NCBI GenBank assembly: GCA_020832135.1
Contig: JAFIFG010000099.1
Coordinates: forward strand, 1 to 50,817
Direction: 5' to 3'
DNA from: Clostridiaceae bacterium
Lineage (GTDB): Bacteria > Bacillota > Clostridia > Peptostreptococcales > Natronincolaceae
DNA: 50,817 nucleotides
Shown: piece by piece, positions 42,336 to 49,396 of the stretch
Layout: every line of letters begins with the position of its first letter
Numbering within the stretch: position 1 is the stretch's first letter
Notes under the pieces: model-generated
Told to the model about the DNA's origin: nothing
The model's input: only the letters and a program-made list of their open reading frames with translations
Databases searched by the model: none
Made by a program: the position numbers and the translations under genes

Positions 42336-43130
42336 ATGAATAAAATAGATTTTAAAATTTCATTATTGTTAGCACTAGTATGTTTTGTTGCAGGATTTTT
42401 TATATTACCTTACCAATTGGAAGTATTGGAAACCACCCTTCCAGAACAATATGCTGAAATCATAGAGATGCTTCCTTTTCCAATGGGCATAATGTTGATT
42501 TTAACAGCGTTCCAATTTTTCGTTATATCTTTTATATTGAGCTTTGTTGGCATTAAGTTAGCGCGTAAGACTGGTTTTTCCTTGAATATTTTAGATTCCA
42601 TGATTGGTAAAGAGAAGGTTGTTATAGATAAAAAAGCAACTTTGCTATCAATTGTTATTGGTATGATACTAGGCTTAATTATTATAGGAGCAGATAGATT
42701 TTATTTTCAATATGAAATACCTATGATGGGCCAAAACACACCTCAATTTTCCTTGCTTGGGCTAATAACGGGGGTTTTGTATGGTGGTGTTTTTGAAGAA
42801 ATCGCAGTAAGATTATTTTTTATGTCGTTGTTAATTTGGTTATTTGCAAAGGTTTTGAAGTGCAACACAGAGGAGATTTCTAGTAAGTTTTATTGGTTGG
42901 CGATATTTATATCTTTGGTATTATTTGCGGTATTGCATCTACCAGCTACGGAAATGTTTTTCGGTGAGGTAACACCTATGTTACTGACTAGAGGCTTGTT
43001 ATTAAACGGAATTGGTGGGTTATTTTTTGGATACCTCTATTGGAAGAAGGGTTTTGAATATGCTATTTTATCTCATATGGTTGCCCATATTTCAATGCAG
43101 TTGATTTTTATACCCGTTTTTTATTCATAG
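42336..43130 (+). CDS. CPBP-family intramembrane protease (abortive infection-like)
   Basis: A 264-residue membrane protein with about seven TM helices and the CPBP glutamic/His motifs: FEEIAVRLFF (EExxxR, about E154-R159), FAVLHLP and HMVAHIS. CPBP proteases include Rce1-like enzymes and bacteriocin immunity or maturation proteins. GGAGAGGG precedes the ATG. It is 31 nt after the DUF1648 gene, in the GntR-controlled operon. A GntR/SdpI-like/CPBP set suggests protection against membrane-active peptides (inference). Confidence 0.85.
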   Translation: MNKIDFKISLLLALVCFVAGFFILPYQLEVLETTLPEQYAEIIEMLPFPMGIMLILTAFQFFVISFILSFVGIKLARKTGFSLNILDSMIGKEKVVIDKKATLLSIVIGMILGLIIIGADRFYFQYEIPMMGQNTPQFSLLGLITGVLYGGVFEEIAVRLFFMSLLIWLFAKVLKCNTEEISSKFYWLAIFISLVLFAVLHLPATEMFFGEVTPMLLTRGLLLNGIGGLFFGYLYWKKGFEYAILSHMVAHISMQLIFIPVFYS

Positions 43131-43143
43131 ATACAAAAGCTTT

Positions 43144-43184
43144 TCAATAATCTACAACTCTTTTAAAGAGTTGTAGATTATTGA
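43144..43184. repeat. Perfect 41-nt palindrome after the CPBP gene
   Basis: Arms of 20 bp (43144-43163 and 43165-43184; core AATCTACAACTCTTT) around one T. No T run follows on either strand, so it may be a weak terminator or an mRNA 3'-end stabiliser. Confidence 0.6.
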
Positions 43185-43329
43185 TATCCGTGTATTTTGA
43201 AGAAAAATGAAGAAACAAGTCGACTCGTTTTATTTTTAGTACTATACTAACCCCTACACTATTTGTTTTCCACAAAATAAAGTAGTAATATATACTGTAC
43301 ATACATAATATAGTGCGGAGGGAATATAA

Positions 43330-44013
43330 ATGTCTGAATTAACTCATAGTATAAATAAACAATTATTCATTTCGGTAGAAGGTCCCATTGGTGTTGGAAA
43401 AACAACTCTTACTAAAATCTTATCTAAGCATCTTAATGCTTTTTCACTTAGAGAAATAGTTGAGGAAAACCCCTATTTAAAGAACTTTTATGAAAATATT
43501 GGAGAATATGCCTTTCAAACGGAGATGTTTTTCCTATGCAATCGTATCAAGCAGTTAGAAGATGTACAAGTTAACAAACTGGATAAAGGCATATCTGTAG
43601 TGGCAGACTATAATATTGTTAAAAACATAATATTTGCTGGGTTAACCCTTGACTTAAATCAATTTCAAAAATACAAGCAAGTATATTCTATCTTGGTAGA
43701 CAGTTTGATACACCCAGATATTATTATTTATTTACACGGAGATGTGGATTTTTTGATGAAGCGTATTGAAATGAGGGATCGACCCTTTGAAAGAAATATG
43801 AGTAGACAATACATAGAAAATCTGAGCAATGAATATGCACATTATTTTGACCCTTGTTCATTAAAGCATTACTTTACAGGTAAAATTCCGAAAATCATCC
43901 CTATTAATGTTAATTTTCGAGATTTTGTTAATAATCCTAAGGATGTAGAGGATGTCCTACAGAAGGTATATAAGGCTATAGAAGATACTGACTTATTGAA
44001 AGAGGTGCAATAA
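43330..44013 (+). CDS. Deoxynucleoside kinase, dGK-like
   Basis: A 227-residue kinase of the deoxyguanosine/deoxyadenosine kinase family, for salvage of deoxynucleosides. P-loop EGPIGVGKTTL at about residues 18-28; the base-specificity region reads VADYNIVKNIIFAGL, the DYxxxK form seen in Bacillus-type deoxyguanosine kinases in place of DRS; lid arginines MRDRPFERNM. The ATG follows GGAGGG. Its TAA overlaps the ATG of the second kinase by one base (TAATG), so the two are made together. Confidence 0.9.
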   Translation: MSELTHSINKQLFISVEGPIGVGKTTLTKILSKHLNAFSLREIVEENPYLKNFYENIGEYAFQTEMFFLCNRIKQLEDVQVNKLDKGISVVADYNIVKNIIFAGLTLDLNQFQKYKQVYSILVDSLIHPDIIIYLHGDVDFLMKRIEMRDRPFERNMSRQYIENLSNEYAHYFDPCSLKHYFTGKIPKIIPINVNFRDFVNNPKDVEDVLQKVYKAIEDTDLLKEVQ

Positions 44014-44708
44014 TGTTGACAAAGCTAATCGTACATGATGACTACATTCCTAAAGACAGGAAATCAGGGGATGGATTCTTTATTACTATATCTGGAAATG
44101 TAGGGGCAGGTAAATCTACCTTTACTGAAGTTGTGGGAAATGCAATGAATTTTAATACTAGTTTTGAAAAAGTAATTGGTAATCCGTATTTAGAAGATTT
44201 TTATGAAGATCAAACTCGATGGAGTTTTCATTTGCAGTTATATTTCTTGAGTCAAAGATTTCAAGATCAAAAAAGAATAGGTATATTAAATGAAAATCAT
44301 ATACAGGATAGAAGCATCTATGAAGATGTGGAGATTTTTGCCAAATCCTTATATGAGAATGGAAAGATGTCTCAGAGAGATTTTGATACCTACTCAGAGC
44401 TTTTCTACTGTATGATGACTCCTTACCTTGTGAAACCTGATCTTATGATTTATCTTGATGGAAGTATAGACACGATTTTAAACCGTATAAATCAAAGAGG
44501 TAGAGATATGGAGAAAAAGATACCAAAGGAATATTGGATAGATTTACATAATCGCTATAAAAAATGGATAAGTAGTTATAACCAATCCCCAGTACTAGTT
44601 GTTGATATTGACAAGGTAGATCTTCTAAAAAATCCTAATCAAGCAGATGTGTTGGCTAAGGAAATAAAAAACATTCTTCAAAATCAACAACAGATTATAG
44701 CTGGTTAA
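44013..44708 (+). CDS. Deoxynucleoside kinase, dAK/dCK-like
   Basis: A 231-residue second kinase: P-loop SGNVGAGKSTF (about residues 26-36), IQDRSIYEDVEIFA (the DRS motif of dAdo/dCyd kinases, so specificity differs from the first copy) and the lid region INQRGRDMEKK. It overlaps the first gene by one base. A tandem of dAK and dGK is known from lactobacilli, where the two chains form a heterodimer; here the pairing may do the same (inference). A ribosome site GAGGTG lies inside the end of the first gene. Confidence 0.9.
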   Translation: MLTKLIVHDDYIPKDRKSGDGFFITISGNVGAGKSTFTEVVGNAMNFNTSFEKVIGNPYLEDFYEDQTRWSFHLQLYFLSQRFQDQKRIGILNENHIQDRSIYEDVEIFAKSLYENGKMSQRDFDTYSELFYCMMTPYLVKPDLMIYLDGSIDTILNRINQRGRDMEKKIPKEYWIDLHNRYKKWISSYNQSPVLVVDIDKVDLLKNPNQADVLAKEIKNILQNQQQIIAG

Positions 44709-44780
44709 GGGACAAGGTGGGAAGATTTAGTATGAAAATGAAGGTGTTATGGGCACAAATGAAAAGGAGGACTATAAAAG

Positions 44781-45041
44781 ATGAGGTTTCAAGAATTAGC
44801 TGAAGCGATACAAGGGGATTTACAAGAAGGCATTTTATATTTTATTATCTATCAAGATGGACGACAATGGAAATATGAGAAATATGATAACGATAGTGAT
44901 GATATTGATGAAGAGCAAAAAAAGTATTTAATTATTAAGCATAGAGTAGATGATAAAGCAATCATTGTCAATGGAAAAAAACATTTTGATTTCTATGATA
45001 TAAAGTACATACAAAACCAGATAAAGCATCTGCGGAGATAG
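44781..45041 (+). CDS. Hypothetical protein, 86 aa
   Basis: Small acidic soluble protein with a YDNDSDDIDEEQ stretch and alternating hydrophobic strands. No family recognised. AAAGGAGG precedes the ATG. It follows the kinase pair by 72 nt and may be in their transcript. It ends at a bidirectional terminator. Confidence 0.55.
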   Translation: MRFQELAEAIQGDLQEGILYFIIYQDGRQWKYEKYDNDSDDIDEEQKKYLIIKHRVDDKAIIVNGKKHFDFYDIKYIQNQIKHLRR

Positions 45042-45042
45042 T

Positions 45043-45070
45043 AAAAGAAGGGAAAAATCCCTTCTTTTAA
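45043..45070. terminator. Bidirectional terminator
   Basis: AAAAGAAGGGA (45043-45053), four-base loop, TCCCTTCTTTT (45058-45068), with T on both strands; shared by the convergent genes at 44781 and 45074. Confidence 0.85.
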
Positions 45071-45073
45071 TCA

Positions 45074-46138
45074 TTATCGTAACCAATCAGGATTACCAGG
45101 TACAAAAGGTCTTTTACCATATTTTTTTCTAAACTCACTGAGGACAGTTGCTATAAGAAGGTCGTTACCTTCAAAGGTATCTACATCTTTAATAGATTCC
45201 ATATCTTGGCTAAAGGGACAACTAGATATACACATACCACAATCAGTTCCTAGGTATCTCCATTTAACGTAACAGGTTTCTTGATCTATGACCCAATTTA
45301 AATTTCCATTGGTTTCTTTTTCTGTTTCATTGGATATAGATTGAGAGGGACATGTGATACCACAATTTTTACAGAGCTTGCAAAAGTCCTCCAATCCAAA
45401 GGATATAGGCTCATCAACATCAAGCTCTAGATTCGTAGTTACCACTCCCAACCGAACTCTTGAACCATATTCCTTTGTAGTAAGTATGGTATTTCTACCT
45501 ATTTCACCAAGACCTGCATGTTTAGCCACCAAAGCAGGCATTAATAAATAATTGGCATCCATATGGTTTCTTGCTTCATAGCCTAAACTACGTATATAAT
45601 AACTAAGAATCATACCTATAATAGATGCATCTACATAGCATTTTGAAGTTTCAATAACCTCTGCAATCATGGGTCCTCTGTTGATCATAGCCTTATCCAT
45701 CTCAACGGCAAATACAATGCCGTACTTGTGACTTGGGTTGATTTCTTCACCATAGACCTCTTCATGCCTACCCCTGTGGGTGTAAAAATGATAATCCTTT
45801 AGCTCTGTAATACCCACTAGTTTCGCACCATATTGTTGAGCTAGTCCCTTTACTCTTTTAGTTATGATTTTTTTATTCCCTGTGACCTTGACTGGATTTA
45901 CTGGACCTTCACACAAATGTTGTATATCGCTTAAGAAATCAAATGCAGAACTGGCCATAGGAGAATTCAATTCATTATAGGTCATGGTACCTTCGCTACA
46001 GAGGTTTGGTCTAGTTCTTATACTATCGTCAATGGATTTCTTTTCAGGATTTCTTTTATAATAGTCTTCATAAGCTTTGCTACCTTTTTCGTAATTTGCC
46101 CTAGCAAACATTGTATCTCTTTCATCAACCCTTTTCAT
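45074..46138 (-). CDS. Reductive dehalogenase-like cytoplasmic Fe-S protein
   Basis: A 354-residue protein resembling the catalytic core of RdhA and the related QueG epoxyqueuosine reductases. Residues about 100-250 match the cobalamin-binding fold (LGEIGRN, GSRVRLGVVTTNLEL). Two ferredoxin clusters follow: C253-x2-C256-x2-C259-x3-C263-P and C289-x10-C300-x2-C303-x3-C307-P. There is no Tat signal or membrane anchor and no RdhB-like small gene beside it, so a respiratory dehalogenase is unlikely; a cytoplasmic, self-contained reductase is more so. A CCCCCTC (GAGGGGG on minus) box precedes the ATG. The 212-nt gap before the flavodoxin gene, which is divergent from it, shows no extra gene. Confidence 0.75.
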   Translation of the reverse strand: MKRVDERDTMFARANYEKGSKAYEDYYKRNPEKKSIDDSIRTRPNLCSEGTMTYNELNSPMASSAFDFLSDIQHLCEGPVNPVKVTGNKKIITKRVKGLAQQYGAKLVGITELKDYHFYTHRGRHEEVYGEEINPSHKYGIVFAVEMDKAMINRGPMIAEVIETSKCYVDASIIGMILSYYIRSLGYEARNHMDANYLLMPALVAKHAGLGEIGRNTILTTKEYGSRVRLGVVTTNLELDVDEPISFGLEDFCKLCKNCGITCPSQSISNETEKETNGNLNWVIDQETCYVKWRYLGTDCGMCISSCPFSQDMESIKDVDTFEGNDLLIATVLSEFRKKYGKRPFVPGNPDWLR

Positions 46139-46350
46139 TTTTAATCCCCCTCGTAAAAATTGGTAGTGTCAAGTTATTTAAGTTCAGTATACTATCAAAG
46201 TATTAATGGTGCTACCTGGTGAAGTAAATAATTATTTAAATCTTACACAATATCCATTTTATGGTTTACATTATAATAACTTATATTTATAATAAAACCA
46301 TACTTGATAAATGTTATCTTATCAATACTATATAAGTGGGGGGTTGAAGG

Positions 46351-46830
46351 ATGAGTACTTTAATAATTTATGCAACTAAGTACGGGTGCACAGAAAAGTG
46401 TGCTAAAATGTTGTCGGAAAAGCTTCAGGGGAAAGTTGAATTATGGAATTTAAAAGAGAATAAAACTATAGATTTTACACAGTATGATAAAATCATTCTT
46501 GGTGGGTCGATACATATGGGTAAAATTCAAAAAGAAGTAACAGAACTCTGTTCAAAAAATCTAAATCAACTAAAAGACAAAAAATTAGGCCTTTTTATAT
46601 GTTGTATGAGGGAAGGGGATACTGCGGAAACAGAGTTAAACAGTTCCTTTCCTCAGAAATTACTAGATCATGCTGTTGCTACAGGTTGCTTTGGTGGAGA
46701 GTTTATATTTAAAAAAATGAACTTTATAGATAAAATGATTATTAAGAAAGTGGCTAATACAAACAAAGATACATCAGCTATCTCAGAAGAAAGCATATAT
46801 AGATTTGGACAATCAATGAATAATGCATAG
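46351..46830 (+). CDS. Flavodoxin-domain protein
   Basis: A 159-residue flavodoxin_5-type protein. The FMN phosphate loop is TKYGCTEKCAKML (residues about 9-21), and the second loop reads LGGSIHMGKI, as in HemG-like protoporphyrinogen oxidase flavodoxins. GGGGGG precedes the ATG. It is divergent from the reductive-dehalogenase-like gene 212 nt away, and the two could be electron donor and acceptor, but this is only suggestion. A terminator follows. Confidence 0.85.
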   Translation: MSTLIIYATKYGCTEKCAKMLSEKLQGKVELWNLKENKTIDFTQYDKIILGGSIHMGKIQKEVTELCSKNLNQLKDKKLGLFICCMREGDTAETELNSSFPQKLLDHAVATGCFGGEFIFKKMNFIDKMIIKKVANTNKDTSAISEESIYRFGQSMNNA

Positions 46831-46836
46831 CCCATT

Positions 46837-46885
46837 AAAGAGTGACCTAGGTTATTTTATCTAGATCGCTCTTTAATTTTTTAGG
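46837..46885. terminator. Intrinsic terminator between convergent genes
   Basis: AAAGAGTGACCTAG (46837-46850) with CTAGATCGCTCTTT (46861-46874), one mismatch and one wobble, then AATTTTTT. Confidence 0.78.
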
Positions 46886-46892
46886 TCAGACT

Positions 46893-47534
46893 TTATAAAG
46901 AGGAATCTTTTTTTTCAATAATAGTGAGGCGATAATCTATATCATTCACAGAAGCATATAAAATATCCTCGATATTATTACAACTTTGTTGTCTAATCTG
47001 TTCCTCCAACCATGCTTCACTCTTATTAAGTGAATGTAAATTTTTATGTTGCAGGGTACCTTCGATTACGACAGGAACTGGTAATCCTCCTGATTCAACA
47101 TCTTTTTTTGGTATTATACTTAAGGCACCATTAGGTTCTAGGATAGCATATTGTATATCTTTAATGTGAGGATATCCTGCAGCCCTGGTGGTGGATATCA
47201 ATTCCACCAAAGGATATCGAGCATTTCTTAAATTCTTTGTAATGATCTTACCGTGTCTAATCAAAAATATAGGCTCTCCTATAATAAATTTATTAAACTT
47301 GGGAAGAAAGCCTAGTTTGGAAAATACAATATAGATAGTTGCTATAAGAATCATGCCTACTATTGCCTGTGATATTCCCTCTACTTCGATAGGCGAAAAG
47401 GCTAGATATGCTAGAAAAACAATGGTCATAAAGTCATGGGGCGTTATTTGTGCTAATAATGATTTCCCCAATAGACGTATAGTAATGATTAGTAAGGAAA
47501 ACATGAATAATAGTGTAACTATAAATTTAAACAT
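46893..47534 (-). CDS. DUF421 (YetF-like) membrane protein, second copy
   Basis: A 213-residue DUF421 protein with three N-terminal TM helices (about 4-20, 30-50, 55-75), the LAQITPHDFMTIVFLAYLAFSP segment, IGEPIFLIRHGKII and IQYAILEPNGALSIIPKK. It is shorter than the copy at 28086 (213 against 236 residues) and divergent in sequence. Convergent with the flavodoxin gene. Function unclear, as for the family. The 247 nt upstream to cvfB are gene-free and AT-rich. Confidence 0.85.
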   Translation of the reverse strand: MFKFIVTLLFMFSLLIITIRLLGKSLLAQITPHDFMTIVFLAYLAFSPIEVEGISQAIVGMILIATIYIVFSKLGFLPKFNKFIIGEPIFLIRHGKIITKNLRNARYPLVELISTTRAAGYPHIKDIQYAILEPNGALSIIPKKDVESGGLPVPVVIEGTLQHKNLHSLNKSEAWLEEQIRQQSCNNIEDILYASVNDIDYRLTIIEKKDSSL

Positions 47535-47781
47535 TTCAACACCTCTTACTATTTCTTAAATTCATCTAAGATTAAGGTTACAGATGGAATGCATCTACTT
47601 TATTTATCTTGTATGAAATAGATTATTTTATGTATCTATTCCTGAAAGTTCTCCTATACATATATTGGGTCGATAAATAATAGATTACTTGAGAGTATTT
47701 TGATATAATTGTAATTCATAAGGAATATATGGCAAAACTATGTAAAAGAACCATGTAATATATATTGAGGAAGGTGAAGTT

Positions 47782-48627
47782 ATGATAGAACTAGGTAAGA
47801 TACAAGATTTACAGGTTGTAAGAATTACTTCGATTGGAGCATATTTAAATAGTAAAAATAATGCTGAAAATAATGATGATATTTTATTACCTAAGAAACA
47901 AATGCCTCAAGAAATACAAGAGGGAGAGGAAATACAGGTATTTGTTTATAGAGATTCTGAGGATCGTATGATCGCTACAACAGAAAAACCTAAAATTACC
48001 CTTGGATCACTAGCACTTCTAAAGGTAGTAGACATTACCAAAATTGGTGCATTTTTAGATTGGGGATTAGAAAAGGATTTGTTTTTACCCTTCAAGGAAC
48101 AAAGGGGAGATATACGTAAAGGTAGAGAGTATGTAGTGGGTTTATACGTTGATAAAAGTGATAGATTATGTGCTACCATGAACATATATGATCTGCTAAG
48201 TAGTGATGCTCCTTACAAGGAAGAGGATATGGTGGAGGGAATTATCTATAATATTCATCCTACTATGGGGGCATTTGTAGCAATTGATGGGAAATACCAT
48301 GGGTTGATAGGTGAGAATCATCTGTATGGTGATTATAGCTACGGATCTTCTTTAGAAGCTAGAGTAACTAAAGTAAAAGAAGATGGAAAGCTAGACCTAA
48401 GCTTAAGACAAAAGGCCTACAAACAGATGGATGAAGATAAGGATATTATTATCGAAAAGATAAAAAATGAAGGTGGAATTCTTTATTTAAACGATAAAAG
48501 TGATCCTGAAGATATAAAAAATGTATTAAACTTAAGCAAAGCAGCATTTAAACGGGCAGTAGGTAGACTTATGAAGGAAGGCAAAATTAAGATGACAAAA
48601 GAAGGTATTGAGATATTGGAAAAATAA
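47782..48627 (+). CDS. cvfB: CvfB-like S1-domain RNA-binding protein
   Basis: A 281-residue cytoplasmic protein with three S1-like OB-fold segments (residues about 4-65, VVRITSIGAYL; 70-135, LALLKVVDITKIGAFLDWGL; 145-215, EGIIYNIHPTMGAFVAIDGKYHGLI) and a C-terminal winged helix (about 225-280, SKAAFKRAVGRLMKEGKIK). This is the YitL/CvfB family, an RNA-binding regulator of virulence genes in Staphylococcus; targets here are unknown. GAGGAAGGTGAAG precedes the ATG. A 17-bp terminator follows. Confidence 0.9.
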   Translation: MIELGKIQDLQVVRITSIGAYLNSKNNAENNDDILLPKKQMPQEIQEGEEIQVFVYRDSEDRMIATTEKPKITLGSLALLKVVDITKIGAFLDWGLEKDLFLPFKEQRGDIRKGREYVVGLYVDKSDRLCATMNIYDLLSSDAPYKEEDMVEGIIYNIHPTMGAFVAIDGKYHGLIGENHLYGDYSYGSSLEARVTKVKEDGKLDLSLRQKAYKQMDEDKDIIIEKIKNEGGILYLNDKSDPEDIKNVLNLSKAAFKRAVGRLMKEGKIKMTKEGIEILEK

Positions 48628-48652
48628 CAACAAATCCATAAAAAGACAATGG

Positions 48653-48706
48653 AAAAGGAAGTATTAAACCTAAAGATAATTTAGTTTAATACTTCCTTTT
48701 TTATGT
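48653..48706 (+). terminator. Strong intrinsic terminator after cvfB
   Basis: Perfect 17-bp arms 48653-48669 and 48684-48700 (AAGGAAGTATTAAAC core), followed by TT. Confidence 0.88.
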
Positions 48707-48868
48707 ACTTTGCCAACGGTATAAAACTTAAAGGGCTAGCAAAAAATAGGTTGAATAGTGTAAAAAAAGTGGGGTATTAAGTAGATTAATTATTCTAATG
48801 ACAAATAGTTACATACGTAAACATATAGTAGAAAGTTAGTTAGGCATAGTATGGAAGAGAGGATGATT

Positions 48869-49348
48869 ATGATGAAGGAAATTGTTATAGCCGGAGGTTG
48901 CTTCTGGGGTGTAGAAGCTTATATGGAGAGAATTGAGGGAGTTGTGGAAACAAAGGTAGGATATGCTAACGGTCATATCGAAAACCCCACCTATCAACAA
49001 GTCACAACCTCTAGAACTGGACATACAGAAGCATGTTATATTAAATACGATGAAAATATCATTGATTTACATGATTTATTAAAAAGATTTTGGAAAATTA
49101 TCAATCCAACTATAGTGAATAGACAAGGTCCAGATAGAGGGCCTCAGTACAGAACAGGAATTTATTATATGGAGGATGAAGATTTAGATATAATCTTAAA
49201 AACCAAAGAAGAAGAACAAAAAAAATATGAGGAACCAATTGTTACAGAGATAGAACCACTGAAATGTTTTTATGAAGCAGAGGAATACCATCAAAAATAT
49301 TTGCAAAAAAATCCTCGAGGATATTGTCATATAGATTTAAATAGTTAA
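48869..49348 (+). CDS. msrA: Peptide methionine sulfoxide reductase MsrA
   Basis: A 159-residue repair enzyme for methionine-S-sulfoxide. GGCFWG with the catalytic Cys lies at the N-terminus, followed by [32 protein letters not shown] and the [14 protein letters not shown] resolving region. ATG 48869 is 8 nt after AGAGAGG; in-frame ATGs at 48851, 48863 and 48872 are alternatives. It ends at a bidirectional terminator. Confidence 0.94.
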   Translation: MMKEIVIAGGCFWGVEAYMERIEGVVETKVGYANGHIENPTYQQVTTSRTGHTEACYIKYDENIIDLHDLLKRFWKIINPTIVNRQGPDRGPQYRTGIYYMEDEDLDIILKTKEEEQKKYEEPIVTEIEPLKCFYEAEEYHQKYLQKNPRGYCHIDLNS

Positions 49349-49352
49349 TAGA

Positions 49353-49384
49353 AAAAATCCCATAATGTTATGGGATTTTTCTAT
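49353..49384. terminator. Bidirectional terminator
   Basis: AAAAATCCCATAA (49353-49365) with TTATGGGATTTTT (49368-49380), between the convergent msrA and reductase genes. Confidence 0.85.
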
Positions 49385-49396
49385 TAAGAGAAGAAA

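Noticed and set aside
44732-44803. Short frame MKMKVLWAQMKRR... between the kinase pair and the 86-residue protein
   Set aside because: No ribosome site and it overlaps the start of the next gene in another frame.
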